Shown: piece after piece, positions 25,198-34,399 of the stretch
Position numbering within the stretch: position 1 is the first letter of the stretch
Layout: the number at the start of each line of letters is the position of its first letter
Origin: Halieaceae bacterium UBA5044
GTDB lineage: Bacteria; Pseudomonadota; Gammaproteobacteria; Pseudomonadales; Halieaceae
DNA length: 64,000 nucleotides
NCBI GenBank assembly: GCA_002416125.1
Contig: DIBU01000013.1
Coordinates: 237,899 to 301,898, forward strand
Direction of reading: 5' to 3'
Translations under genes and position numbers: made by a program
Notes under the pieces: generated by a model
Databases searched by the model: none
What the model was told of the DNA's origin: nothing
Seen by the model: only the letters and a program-made list of their open reading frames with translations

Positions 25198-28062
25198 TCA
25201 GTCCACGGTGATGGCGAGCTCGACGCCGCTGAAAGGTTCTGCGGTGTCACTGTTCTCCGCCGGCACGATCTCCAGTCGCAACGCATCGACGCCTGTCTGC
25301 AGCAAGAAGTCCCGCGTCGTGGCGGCGCGCTGCTGCGCGAGTTGCACCAGTGCCGCGTCAGGTACTGGCCACTGGTCGCGGACGATGCGCGCCTGTTGTA
25401 ATACGGACGGTGCGTCTGCCGTCTCTCCGTTCGGGGGAGGCAGCGCAAGCCCGCCATAGAGATCGCGTATTGTATCTTCCCAGGCTCGCGTGCGGTCGCG
25501 GATGTCTTCGACGGCCAGGCCGGCCTCAAGCAGGGCGGCGTCGAACAGCTGGCGCTGTAACTGCGTGCGATCGCTGTCCAGTTCCAGGCGGCCGCTAATC
25601 TGCAAGTGCAATTCCGGCCTTTGCTGCATGGCGGCGGCGAGGTCTCGCAGCTTGCCCTCGCCATGTGTGTCCAACGCGCTGCTGCCAGCGGCGTAATCCA
25701 CGGTGTCCAGATCCTCGCTGCTGCCCACGAGGTTCGCAAGCAGGGCGAAGGGCGCGGTAACCGCTTTGGTCAGCAGGTTGACAAAGGCGCCGGCAATGAC
25801 GCTGCCCAGGCTGAACTGGGGGTTGTTGACATCGCCGCTGACGGGCACGGCGATATCGATAACCCCGTTGCTGTCGGTAAGCAGGGCAATCCCCAGTCGC
25901 AGGGGCAGATCCATCGCCTTGCTGCTGTCCACCCGTTCCCCCAGTTGCAATTGCTTGATGACGATCTGGTTGTTGCCCTGTAGACGGTCATCCTCCAGGC
26001 CGTACTGCAGGTCAGCGGTCATCACGCCATCTTCGATCGCGTAACCGGCATAGGTGCCCGAGTAGGGCGTCAGGCGCGACATGTCCAGGCCCCGGAAGTG
26101 CAGGGCGAGGTCGAGTGCAGGCGGGCTCTGTAACGGCCTCGCCGTGCCCTCAAGCGTTACCGGTGCATAGCCGTCCACCGAGCCCTTAAGGTCCACTGTC
26201 AGTGCCTGGCCGGGGCGGGTGCTGAGGTTGCTGAGCGTGCCATCCAGGTCGCCAATCACCGCGCGGAAGCGAATGGGCAGCGACTCGTCGAGGAAATCCA
26301 GCGTGCTGTTGGCTACAAAGATCGCCGGCAGGTCAGCTGTCCATGCGGCTTCGGGCTCGGCCGCCGCGACGGCTTCCCCCCCGTCTTGCGGCGCGTCCCC
26401 ATCCGGTGCCTCTGCGCTGTTCGCAGCGTTCTCAGCGAGCAGGCGCTGCAGGTTGATCTGTCCATCCTCCTCAATGTGTAACTGGCCTTCGTAGCCTTCG
26501 ATGTGGAGTTCGGCAAGGTTGACGCTGCGTGCCTCAGGCTGCACCGCCAGACCGGTCCAGGAAACGCTGTCCCAGCGGGTCAGCGCATTTTCCGCACCGC
26601 GCAGGCGCATGGAGAAATCGCTGACAGCCCCGTCCGCAGTGATACTCTCGGGAAAGAAGTTCAGCAGCTGTACGGTGCCGCTGGTGCGCGCCTCGCCGCT
26701 GCTGATCCGGGCCTGCAGGACATCGGGGAGATTGGGGGCGAACCAGGCCAGGGGGAGCGCCTCCAGGGCGAAGGCGATATCCCCGGAGCCGTCGCCTGCA
26801 TGCAGTGCACCCGCGAGGTCGACACGGGCCGCGTCATTGACCTTAAGTGACAGGGTCAGCGCCGAAGGCGCGGTAGCGGGCCAGTGCAGGTTCCGCAGTT
26901 CGGCGGTGACAGGTGTAAAGCGCAGCAGCGCCGGGTCGGTGAACTCGCTGCGCCAGCGCAGTTCGCCCTGCTGCAGGGCGGCGAGTTTGAGCCGCAGTGT
27001 CCAACCCATCTCTGTCGGTTCGGCGGGCGCTTGCGGCGTGGTGCCCGGGGCCTGCTCCGCAGCGACGGGCAGCAGCATGTCGGTCAGGCTGACACGGTTC
27101 CCTTCGCTCCAGCCCTCGACCGTCAGTCCGTTGATGCCAAGCCTGTCCAGGGTGACTGTCTGCGGTGTGCTGTCTACGGCAACGCCGGTCACCTGAAGGG
27201 TTTGCAGTGTGATCCCTGTGTCCGGCAGCTGCGCCACCTGTTCGGGCGCGAGGGTGATGTCGCTGAGTGTCAGGGCGCCGCCCGCTACGGTGTAGCGCAG
27301 TGCCTCCGACCAGTCCACCGTGTAGTCGAGCCCCAGGTCAAGCTGTCCGCTGTGCAGCTCGAAGGCTACCCAGGGTCCGGCAAACCGCAGCGCGGGTCGC
27401 AGGTCGATGTGCTTCAGTTGCAGGTGGCCGCTGCTCTGCCCGGCGGGGATGGACAGTTCGCCCTCCCAGCGCAGCTCGCCGCCACCCTCGGTGCCGGCGC
27501 GCAGTTGGTAGGGCTGGCCCCCTGGCTTCACCGTCGACAGATCCGTTATCGCGAAGCTGAATCCGTCCAGGTGCGTGCTGTAGGTATCAGGGTGCAGGTG
27601 ATCGGTTACCGCGATGCGTGTGGCGTCGAGGGACAGCTCTCCGATGGTGATGCCGGGCAGCGCAGTGTCCTTTTCCGCCGGCTCGCTATCGCTGTTCTGT
27701 GGCAGGAAGTCGGCGATGTTCAGCGCGCCGCCTGCCTGCCGTCTCAGATGCAGGTCGAGACCGTCCAGGGCGACGCCATCCAGCACCAGGCCACGCCCGG
27801 CCAGTGAGGCCAGTGACAGATTTACCTCGGCATGACTGAAGGCCAGAAATGGACCACCCTCCGGCTCGCTGAGTGTCGCTTCGCGCACCTCGACAGCGAG
27901 CGTAAAGGGGTTGAAGAGAATCAGTTCGGTACCCAGTTGTCGACCGTAGTGATCCTGCAGGAATCGGTGCGGCAGGATGTTGAGTGCCGGCAGTACAATC
28001 AGCACGCTGCAGGCTAGATACACGACCCAGGCAAACAACAGCCCTTTCACGACGCGGTACAC
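25198..28062 (-). CDS. Large DUF748/AsmA-like envelope protein
   Basis: A 954-residue protein. I start at GTG 28062 because a perfect GGAGG (28070-28074) lies seven bases before it and the protein then opens MYRVVKGLLFAWVVYLACSVLIVLP, an N-terminal membrane anchor. Upstream ATG 28083 would add seven residues without a ribosome-binding site. The long remainder shows repeated DUF748 blocks such as LDGLDLHLRRQAGGALNIADFLP, GYAIEDGVMTADLQYGLEDDRLQGNNQIVIKQLQLGERVDS and IDIAVPVSGDVNNPQFSLGSVIAGAF, typical of AsmA-like bridges between inner and outer membrane. Its role in lipid transport or envelope assembly is inferred from family. Confidence 0.82.
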   Translation of the reverse strand: MYRVVKGLLFAWVVYLACSVLIVLPALNILPHRFLQDHYGRQLGTELILFNPFTLAVEVREATLSEPEGGPFLAFSHAEVNLSLASLAGRGLVLDGVALDGLDLHLRRQAGGALNIADFLPQNSDSEPAEKDTALPGITIGELSLDATRIAVTDHLHPDTYSTHLDGFSFAITDLSTVKPGGQPYQLRAGTEGGGELRWEGELSIPAGQSSGHLQLKHIDLRPALRFAGPWVAFELHSGQLDLGLDYTVDWSEALRYTVAGGALTLSDITLAPEQVAQLPDTGITLQTLQVTGVAVDSTPQTVTLDRLGINGLTVEGWSEGNRVSLTDMLLPVAAEQAPGTTPQAPAEPTEMGWTLRLKLAALQQGELRWRSEFTDPALLRFTPVTAELRNLHWPATAPSALTLSLKVNDAARVDLAGALHAGDGSGDIAFALEALPLAWFAPNLPDVLQARISSGEARTSGTVQLLNFFPESITADGAVSDFSMRLRGAENALTRWDSVSWTGLAVQPEARSVNLAELHIEGYEGQLHIEEDGQINLQRLLAENAANSAEAPDGDAPQDGGEAVAAAEPEAAWTADLPAIFVANSTLDFLDESLPIRFRAVIGDLDGTLSNLSTRPGQALTVDLKGSVDGYAPVTLEGTARPLQSPPALDLALHFRGLDMSRLTPYSGTYAGYAIEDGVMTADLQYGLEDDRLQGNNQIVIKQLQLGERVDSSKAMDLPLRLGIALLTDSNGVIDIAVPVSGDVNNPQFSLGSVIAGAFVNLLTKAVTAPFALLANLVGSSEDLDTVDYAAGSSALDTHGEGKLRDLAAAMQQRPELHLQISGRLELDSDRTQLQRQLFDAALLEAGLAVEDIRDRTRAWEDTIRDLYGGLALPPPNGETADAPSVLQQARIVRDQWPVPDAALVQLAQQRAATTRDFLLQTGVDALRLEIVPAENSDTAEPFSGVELAITVD

Positions 28063-28132
28063 GGATTGACCTCCAGAAGTCATGGTCGGCTGCCTACTAT
28101 ACGGCAATTGCGACTGTGATCGCAGGGTGCGC

Positions 28133-29131
28133 CTAGAGGCCCTTGCGGTAGGTGTAGGGCGTCAGGCCGGTCCAGCTCTTGAATGCGCGGATAAACGCAC
28201 TGGCCTCGGAGAAACCCGAGCGGTGGGCAATTTCCTCAATCGAGATGCCCTGTTTGCCGAGATAGTGCAGCGCCGTGTCGCGCCGCAGCTGGTTCTTGAT
28301 GTCCTTGAAGGTGGTGCCCTCGGCGGAGAGTCGACGCCGCAGTGTCTGCGGGTGAATATCCAGGATCTCGGCAACGGTGCTCAACTCTGGCATTTCGTGC
28401 AGGCTGTGGCGGATCTGGTCGCGAACCCGCGCAGTCCAGCTGTTGCGCGGGAAATCCTGGGTGAGCATCATCAGTGCCGGGTGCCGCAGATAGTGACGCA
28501 GTCCCTGCTCAGACTGTGTGATGCGCTTTTCCATCAGGTTCGCCGAGAACACCAGTTCACAGTGTTCGGCCTCGAAGTGAACCGGATTGGCGAGGAACAT
28601 GTGCCGATAGTCTTCTGGGCGTGCTGCGGGCGGGTAACTCAGGTTGACTGCCTGGATCGGCAGGTGCTCCTGCACCAGCCAGCTGCCGAACCGGTGGGCA
28701 TTGAACAGCATGAGCTCCACGGGCCAGGGCTCCAGCGCGGTGGTGCCATGCGCCTGCAGACGCAGCTGAACTGCGTCCGCCTCTTCGATAAAACCGGGCC
28801 AGGGCGACGAGTCGAACAGCTGGAAAAAGCGGCAGTAGCGATTCAGAGCCTGCCCCAGCGTTTCGCAGCCGATCACCGCATGGCACATCATGGACCATGT
28901 GCCGATGGGCAGCCGGCGCGAGGAATAGCCGAGGGATTCATCCTGCATGGCGAGCATGGTACTCACCTGAAGGTCGGCGTAGCGCTCGATGGAAATGCGC
29001 GCACCTTCCTCGAGCAGCAGTCGCGGAGAGATGCGATTCTTGCGCAGCAGCTCCATCGGGTCGAGCCCAATCGCCACCGCGTTGCGCAGCACTGCACGCG
29101 CAAAGTACACCGAGATCGACAGGTCACGCAT
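28133..29131 (-). CDS. AraC-family regulator with Arabinose_bd-type sensor domain
   Basis: A 332-residue protein. The first 200 residues (MRDLSISVYFARAVLRNAVAIGLDPMELLRKNRIS) match the ligand-binding region of OruR/ArgR-like AraC regulators, and the C-terminal part has the two HTH motifs: LSTVAEILDIHPQTLRRRLSAEGTTFKDI and ISIEEIAHRSGFSEASAFIRAFKSWTGLTPYTYRK. Members often respond to fatty acids, mycobacterial cholesterol-like or amino-acid ligands. Its ATG overlaps the stop of the upstream membrane GGDEF-like gene by one base (TGATG), so the two are translated together. Target genes are unknown; the acyl-CoA cluster starting at 30.4 kb is a neighbour. Confidence 0.85.
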   Translation of the reverse strand: MRDLSISVYFARAVLRNAVAIGLDPMELLRKNRISPRLLLEEGARISIERYADLQVSTMLAMQDESLGYSSRRLPIGTWSMMCHAVIGCETLGQALNRYCRFFQLFDSSPWPGFIEEADAVQLRLQAHGTTALEPWPVELMLFNAHRFGSWLVQEHLPIQAVNLSYPPAARPEDYRHMFLANPVHFEAEHCELVFSANLMEKRITQSEQGLRHYLRHPALMMLTQDFPRNSWTARVRDQIRHSLHEMPELSTVAEILDIHPQTLRRRLSAEGTTFKDIKNQLRRDTALHYLGKQGISIEEIAHRSGFSEASAFIRAFKSWTGLTPYTYRKGL

Positions 29132-30300
29132 CAGGCGGGCCTGCCATTGCGCGAGATCTGCATCGGTTTGTGCTCGACAGCCGCCACGCGATTACGCCCG
29201 GTGTGCTTGGCGAGCGTCAGCGCCCGTCGAGCGTCGGCGCAGAGTTGTTCCAGCGTGCCTTCGGCCCGTGTGTCGGCGACGCCCAGGCTCACGGTCAGGG
29301 GTATGGGGTGCTCATCGACATGCAGCCCTGAGGTGGCAAGGTGCTGCTGGATGCGCTCGGCCAGCCTGCGGGCCGAGTCGAGGGTGGAGTTGGGCAGGAC
29401 AGCGAGGAAGGTGTCGTCGTCGTAGCGGGCAATGGCGTCGCTGGCGCGACATTCCGCCTCAAGGCAGCGCGCCACCTGCTGCAGTGCCCGGTCGCCTGCG
29501 CCGTCACCGAAATTATTGTTCAGCTGGCGCATGTGGTCGATGTTCAGCATGATCGCCGCGGTGGGCTGCCCGTGTCGGGCAGCGTTCGCCAGGGTGACGT
29601 GCAGTGCGCTTTCCAGACCGCGTCGATTGAGCAGCCGGGTCAATGGGTCGAGTGTATTCATGCGTCGCAGTTGCGCTTGCTGTTCCAGCAGAACCGCAGC
29701 GAGATAGCCCAGGACAATGAGCACGTGCGCGGCCCCCAGCAGTGTCGCGGCGGCGCCGCCAAAGGGCTGGGGTGTTCCGGTGTGCAGCTGGCGCAAGGAC
29801 TCGAGCATTGCAAGGCACAGGAGGAGCCCGGCCACTGCGACCAGCGCGTCCCCCGCATTGCGTTCGCGCCAGCTGCGCCGCGCATGCAGCACAGCCAGTG
29901 CACCGCCGAGGAGGATGCTGCTTGCAGCATAGACCTGTGCGGAGCGCGGTGGCGCCAGCGCCAGTACACCCAGGCTGCTGGCAGCGACCAGCAGCCCGAG
30001 CAGCACACGGCCGGTGCCCGCAGCACTGCGCGACATACCGGCGAGAAGCAGCAGGCTGCTGCTCAGCAGTGATGCGACAAAGGGGACGGACGGCGGCACA
30101 GAGAACGCCGTGAGACCGGTCACTGCTGCGGCTGCGCCGGCGAACAGTGCCAGCAGGAAATAGAGGGTGAACAGCCCCAGCCCTGCGGGGGGTGGCCTAA
30201 CACCACTCAACACGTGCAGAATGAACAACTGGGACCCGACCAGCGCAAACATTGCGCCGTAGTGCAGGGCGTTGATGGTATCGAACAGGCTACTCGTCAT
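29131..30300 (-). CDS. Seven-helix membrane protein with degenerate GGDEF domain
   Basis: A 389-residue protein with about seven hydrophobic segments in the first 205 residues followed by a GGDEF-type domain (TLDPLTRLLNRRGLESALHV). The catalytic signature that should read GG(D/E)EF is DDDTF at residues 294-298 (SDAIARYDDDTFLAVLP), so substrate- and metal-binding glycines and the glutamate are gone. NIDHMRQLNNNFGDGAGDRALQQ retains the first metal aspartate. The protein is therefore unlikely to make cyclic di-GMP and may sense or bind instead. It is translated just upstream of the AraC gene with a one-base overlap. A sequencing error is unlikely because neighbouring residues fit the family. Confidence 0.82.
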   Translation of the reverse strand: MTSSLFDTINALHYGAMFALVGSQLFILHVLSGVRPPPAGLGLFTLYFLLALFAGAAAAVTGLTAFSVPPSVPFVASLLSSSLLLLAGMSRSAAGTGRVLLGLLVAASSLGVLALAPPRSAQVYAASSILLGGALAVLHARRSWRERNAGDALVAVAGLLLCLAMLESLRQLHTGTPQPFGGAAATLLGAAHVLIVLGYLAAVLLEQQAQLRRMNTLDPLTRLLNRRGLESALHVTLANAARHGQPTAAIMLNIDHMRQLNNNFGDGAGDRALQQVARCLEAECRASDAIARYDDDTFLAVLPNSTLDSARRLAERIQQHLATSGLHVDEHPIPLTVSLGVADTRAEGTLEQLCADARRALTLAKHTGRNRVAAVEHKPMQISRNGRPA

Positions 30301-30431
30301 GTCGGGCTAGGGCTCGGCCGCAGAGGGCTGTCAGTTTAAGTCAATAAAATTGTCTGCACGGGTCATTGTTGCTCTGTTCCATGCTCACCATACTGCGGTG
30401 TTGTTCCTGTAACTACCAGAGGCAATTGATC

Positions 30432-31607
30432 ATGTTGCAACGCGATTTCACGGACGAGCAGATCATGTTCCGTGATGCCTACCGCAAGTTCCTCGCTGCG
30501 GAGATTGTGCCACATATGGAGGCCTGGCGAGAGGCAGGCATTGTCGACCGTTCTGCTTTCCGCAAGGCCGGTGAGAAGGGCTTTCTGATGGTGTGGCCGG
30601 AAGAGAAGTATGGCGGCATGGGAGACCCGGACTTCCGCTTCGAGCAGATCATCATTGAGGAGGCGGCCTACGCGCGTACGGGGGACTGGTACAGCACGCT
30701 GCACAGTCGGTTGGTTGGACCCTACTTCACCCGTTTCGGCAATGAGGAGCAGTGCCAGCGTTTTCTGCCGCGCTGCGTGAGTGGAGAGTGCATTCTCGCT
30801 GTTGCCATGACCGAGCCCGACGCCGGCAGCGATCTGGCCGGCATGCGCTCCAGCGCGGTGGAGCATGATGATCACTGGGTGCTGAACGGTTCCAAGACGT
30901 ATATTTCCAACGGCATCAACGCCGATGTGGTGATTGTTGCCGCAAAAACCGATCCCGAAAACAATCCCCATCACATGACTCTGTTTCTCGTTGAACGGGG
31001 TATGGAGGGCTTTGAGCGTGGGCGCAACCTGAAGAAGATGGGCCTGAAGGCGCAGGATACCGCCGAGCTGTTCTTCAACGATGTCAAGGTGCCGAAGGCC
31101 AATGTCCTGGGCGAGCCTGGCAAGGGGTTTATCTACCTGATGGAGGGGCTGGCGGAGGAGCGCCTGATCGGAGCCTGTGGCTACCTGTCGGCGGCGCAGC
31201 TCTCCTGGGATCTGACCGCAGAGTTCGTGCGCGAGCGCAAGGCTTTTGGCAAGCCGCTGGCGGCGTTCCAGAATACCCAGTTCAAACTGGCGGAAATGCG
31301 TACACAGCTCGATATTGCACAGATTTTTGTCGACCAGTGCGTGCGCGCGTTTAATAATGGCGCGCTGACGGCTGTGGACGCCGCCAAGGCCAAGCTGGTT
31401 ACCAGTGAGTTGCAGGTTGCCGCTGCGGACCTCGGTGTGCAGCTGCACGGCGGCGCCGGGTATATGGATGAATACCCGATCAGCCGCCAGTGCACGGATG
31501 CCAAGATCTCGACGATATACGCAGGCAGCTCCGAGGTGATGAAGATCATCATCAGCCGTGACTGTCTCTCGGACAACTACACGCCGTTCAACACGCGGAA
31601 TTTCTGA
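30432..31607 (+). CDS. Acyl-CoA dehydrogenase
   Basis: A 391-residue flavoenzyme from ATG 30432 (MLQRDFTDEQIMFRDAYRKF). It has VAMTEPDAGSDLAGMRSSA (FAD/acyl site), the FL/IERG segment, ACGYLSAAQLSWDLTAEFVRERKAFGKPLAAFQNTQFKLAEM and GGAGYMDEYPISRQCTDAKISTIYAGSSEVMK. The position that holds the catalytic glutamate in medium-chain enzymes (YEGT) is alanine here (YAGS). A glutamate is present in the GLAEERL helix, as in isovaleryl- and long-chain-acyl-CoA dehydrogenases. The enzyme makes trans-2-enoyl-CoA, with electrons passed to ETF. It leads a run of beta-oxidation-type genes, so a branched or long acyl substrate is likely. Confidence 0.88.
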   Translation: MLQRDFTDEQIMFRDAYRKFLAAEIVPHMEAWREAGIVDRSAFRKAGEKGFLMVWPEEKYGGMGDPDFRFEQIIIEEAAYARTGDWYSTLHSRLVGPYFTRFGNEEQCQRFLPRCVSGECILAVAMTEPDAGSDLAGMRSSAVEHDDHWVLNGSKTYISNGINADVVIVAAKTDPENNPHHMTLFLVERGMEGFERGRNLKKMGLKAQDTAELFFNDVKVPKANVLGEPGKGFIYLMEGLAEERLIGACGYLSAAQLSWDLTAEFVRERKAFGKPLAAFQNTQFKLAEMRTQLDIAQIFVDQCVRAFNNGALTAVDAAKAKLVTSELQVAAADLGVQLHGGAGYMDEYPISRQCTDAKISTIYAGSSEVMKIIISRDCLSDNYTPFNTRNF

Positions 31608-31644
31608 TCACAGCAACACTGACTATATCGAGCAGGAGAACATC

Positions 31645-32418
31645 ATGGATTTGAAAGGAAAAGTAGCCATCGTTACCGGCGGTGCGTCCGGTCTTGGCCG
31701 GGCCACAGTCGAAGCCTACGTGGCAAAAGGCGTCAAGGTCGCCATTTTCGACCTGAATGAAGCCAACGCGCAGGAGGTGATCAGCACCCTCGGAGCCGAC
31801 AACGTCGCCTTCTGGAGTGTCAACGTGGCCGATGAAGACTCGGTGCGTGAGGCGGTGGCGGGCGTTGTCGACACCTTCGGCGCGGTGCACATCTGCAACA
31901 ATTACGCCGGTATCGGCAGCGCCTGCAAAACCCTGGGCAAGAATGGGCCCTTCCCGCTGGACCAGTTCCTGCCGGTGATCAACGTGAATCTGGTGGGCAC
32001 CTTCAATGTCGCCCGCTATGCCGCCGAGCAGATGGCAAAGAACGCGCCGGTGAACGGCGACGACGGCCGGGGTGTCATTATCAATACGGCGTCTATCGCG
32101 GCGATGGAGGGTCAGGTTGGCCAGCTGGCCTACAGCGCCAGCAAGGGCGGTATTGTTGGTATGACGCTGCCCATGGCGCGCGACCTTGCGAGTTACGGAA
32201 TCCGGGTAAACACTATCGTGCCGGGCCTGATCCACACGCCGTTGTTCGAAAGCCTGCCGGAAGCGGCCTACAATTCACTGGCCAGCAGTGTCTGTTACCC
32301 GCGTCGCCTTGGTCGCGCGGAGGAGATTGCGCACCTGTCGGTTTTCATCGCCGAGAACGACTACGTCAATGGCGAATGCATCCGCTTGGATGGCGCCATC
32401 CGCATGCAGCCGCGCTAG
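31645..32418 (+). CDS. 3-Hydroxyacyl-CoA dehydrogenase, HSD10-like SDR
   Basis: A 257-residue short-chain dehydrogenase from ATG 31645 (MDLKGKVAIVTGGASGLGRATVEAYV). It has GGASGLG (cofactor), NYAGIGSACKTLGK, GVIINTASIAAMEGQVGQLAYSASKGGIVGMTLPMARDLASYGIRVNTIVPGLIHTPLFESLPE and the ending IRLDGAIRMQPR. These match human HSD17B10/3-hydroxyacyl-CoA dehydrogenase type II closely, including the LDGAIRMQP C-terminus. Catalytic Tyr and Lys are in YSASK. It oxidises 3-hydroxyacyl-CoA (often 2-methyl-branched) to the 3-keto form with NAD. Ribosome-binding GGAG lies before the start. It sits between the acyl-CoA dehydrogenase and the racemase. Confidence 0.9.
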   Translation: MDLKGKVAIVTGGASGLGRATVEAYVAKGVKVAIFDLNEANAQEVISTLGADNVAFWSVNVADEDSVREAVAGVVDTFGAVHICNNYAGIGSACKTLGKNGPFPLDQFLPVINVNLVGTFNVARYAAEQMAKNAPVNGDDGRGVIINTASIAAMEGQVGQLAYSASKGGIVGMTLPMARDLASYGIRVNTIVPGLIHTPLFESLPEAAYNSLASSVCYPRRLGRAEEIAHLSVFIAENDYVNGECIRLDGAIRMQPR

Positions 32419-32430
32419 GGGGGCGTCACC

Positions 32431-33564
32431 ATGGGACCTTTGAACGGATTTACCGTAATCGAACTGGCCGGCATCGGCCCTGCCCCAATGGGTGGCATGA
32501 TGCTGGCCGACATGGGTGCCGAGGTGATTCGCATTGAGCGTGCCAATGCTGCCGATCTGAAGCAGTTGAAAGACGTCAGTGCCCGGGGCAAGAAGTCCGT
32601 CGTGCTGAACCTCAAGCAGGCGGAAGGCGTCGAGACGCTGTTGCGCATGGTTGAGAATGCGGATGTCGTCATCGACCCCTATCGCCCCGGAGTCTGCGAA
32701 AAGCTGGGCATCGGGCCGGATGCCTGCATGGCGCGCAATCCCCGTCTGGTGTTTGCACGCATGACCGGCTGGGGGCAGGACGGGCCACTGGCACGCGCTG
32801 CAGGGCACGACATCAATTATATCTCCCTCACCGGGGCACTCTTTGCCACCGGCCGTCGCAACGAAAAGCCGGTGCCGCCGCTGAATCTGGTCGGCGACAT
32901 GGGTGGTGGCGGCATGCTGCTGGTGAACGGTGTGCTGGCGGCTCTGCTGGAGGCGGCCAATTCGGGCAAGGGTCAGGTGATTGACGTGGCGATGGTCGAC
33001 GGCGCGGCGCAGTTGATGTGGATGTTCCACGGCTTTGAAGCGGTTGGTGCCTGGGATGCCTCCCAGCGCGAGGCCAACCTGCTGGACGGCGCAGCCCATT
33101 TTTACGACACCTACGAGTGTGCCGATGGTCGCTACATCTCCCTGGGTTCGATTGAGCCGCAGTTCTACGCGTTGCTGATGCAGCTCGCTGAGCTGCCCGA
33201 AGCGGACTTTGCGAACCAGCACGACGCGGCGCGCTGGCCAGAGATGACAGAAAAGCTGGCGGCGATCATCAAGCAGAAAACACAGGCCGAGTGGTGTGAA
33301 CTGATGGAGGGCACTGACGTGTGCTTTGCGCCGGTACTGTCCTTCACGGAGGCACCCAGTCACCCGGCCAACGTCGCCCGAAACACCTACATCGAGGTGG
33401 ATGGCGTCACCCAGCCGGCCCCGGCGCCGCGTTTCAGTCGCACGCCTTCCAGCGTTGCGCACGGGCCGCGTGCCCTGGGCGAGGATACGGCTGCTACACT
33501 GGCCGCCATGGGATTCGCCGAGAGTGAGATTCGCGCACTACGTGACGCAGGCACTATTGGCTGA
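32431..33564 (+). CDS. Alpha-methylacyl-CoA racemase (family III CoA-transferase fold)
   Basis: A 377-residue CaiB/BaiF-family protein. The GHDINYISLTGAL block supplies His126, and NLVGDMGGGGM supplies Asp156, the same numbering as the catalytic pair of Mycobacterium tuberculosis MCR (alpha-methylacyl-CoA racemase). The segment HFYDTYECADGRYISLGSIEPQFYALL is also a racemase hallmark. The enzyme flips the 2-methyl stereocentre of branched acyl-CoA so acyl-CoA dehydrogenases can act. It begins 12 bases after the dehydrogenase stop. The racemase call implies that the pathway degrades 2-methyl-branched acids such as sterol or isoprenoid side chains, which is inference. Confidence 0.9.
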   Translation: MGPLNGFTVIELAGIGPAPMGGMMLADMGAEVIRIERANAADLKQLKDVSARGKKSVVLNLKQAEGVETLLRMVENADVVIDPYRPGVCEKLGIGPDACMARNPRLVFARMTGWGQDGPLARAAGHDINYISLTGALFATGRRNEKPVPPLNLVGDMGGGGMLLVNGVLAALLEAANSGKGQVIDVAMVDGAAQLMWMFHGFEAVGAWDASQREANLLDGAAHFYDTYECADGRYISLGSIEPQFYALLMQLAELPEADFANQHDAARWPEMTEKLAAIIKQKTQAEWCELMEGTDVCFAPVLSFTEAPSHPANVARNTYIEVDGVTQPAPAPRFSRTPSSVAHGPRALGEDTAATLAAMGFAESEIRALRDAGTIG

Positions 33565-33589
33565 AACTGAGGGCAATGAGGAAATAAGC

Positions 33590-34372
33590 ATGGCGAATTA
33601 TGAAACAGTGACGGTGGAGCGCTTCGACCAGGTTGCCCTGGTCAGCCTGAACCGTCCGGATAACCTGAATGCGTTCAACGCGGCGCTGCGGCGCGACATA
33701 CTGCTGGCGGTCAACGAAGTGAATGCGGACCCGGGTATCCGCGTCGCCGTGCTGACCGGCGCCGGGCGGGCGTTCTCGGCGGGTGCAGACCTGGGTGAAG
33801 TGACTGGCGCAGATTTCGATGTAGAGCACCAGCTCAACAGCGAATACAAGCCGGTGCTGCTGGCCATCCACGAAGCGCCGATACCCTGGATCAGCGCCGT
33901 CAATGGCGCTGCGGCAGGTGTGGGCAGCGCGTTCGCCATGGGCTGCGATCTTACCGTGATGGCCGAAAACGCCTACGTGTATCAGGCCTTCGCGGCCATC
34001 AGCCTGGTCCCCGATGGCGGTGCCACCTGGCATCTGGTCAGGACGCTGGGTCGCAAGCGCGCCTACGAGCTGATTGTCACCGGCGAGAAACTGGCCGCGC
34101 AGCGCTGTCGTGAACTCGGGTTGTGTAACCGCGTGGTCGCTGCGGATGCCCTGGTCGCGGAGGCACTCGCCTGGGCGCAGGAACTCGCTGCCAAGGCCCC
34201 GCTGGCCCTGCGGTATGCCAAGGAATCCCTGAATTTTGCGCTGGAGCAGGATCTGTCGGCGACCATATCCGAAGAGGCCCGCTTGCAGAAAATCTGCATT
34301 GGCAGCGCCGATGCAAAAGAGGGTGTCGAAGCCTTCATTGGGAAGCGCGCACCTGTCTGGCAGGGCAAGTAG
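33590..34372 (+). CDS. Enoyl-CoA hydratase/isomerase (crotonase) family, atypical active site
   Basis: A 260-residue crotonase from ATG 33590 (MANYETVTVERFDQVALVSLNRPDNLNAF). The oxyanion-hole segments are AGRAFSAGADLGEV and NGAAAGVGSAFAMGCDLT. Both glutamates of classical hydratases appear to be missing: the first position aligns with Ala in GSAFAMG, the second with Ala in YQAFAAISLVPDGGATW, where the Pro-Asp pair resembles PaaG- and isomerase-type members (LVPDxGGTW). The enzyme may therefore isomerise double bonds rather than hydrate them, or use another residue. Alignment is by eye. The gene follows the racemase by 25 bases in the acyl-CoA cluster. Confidence 0.83.
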   Translation: MANYETVTVERFDQVALVSLNRPDNLNAFNAALRRDILLAVNEVNADPGIRVAVLTGAGRAFSAGADLGEVTGADFDVEHQLNSEYKPVLLAIHEAPIPWISAVNGAAAGVGSAFAMGCDLTVMAENAYVYQAFAAISLVPDGGATWHLVRTLGRKRAYELIVTGEKLAAQRCRELGLCNRVVAADALVAEALAWAQELAAKAPLALRYAKESLNFALEQDLSATISEEARLQKICIGSADAKEGVEAFIGKRAPVWQGK

Positions 34373-34399
34373 GCGGGGCCGCGTGCCCGCCGTCACCGC

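Noticed and set aside
28082..29425. 447-codon plus-strand frame opposite the AraC and GGDEF-like genes
   Set aside because: Antisense to two genes with clear domains; no ribosome-binding site or domain in the frame.
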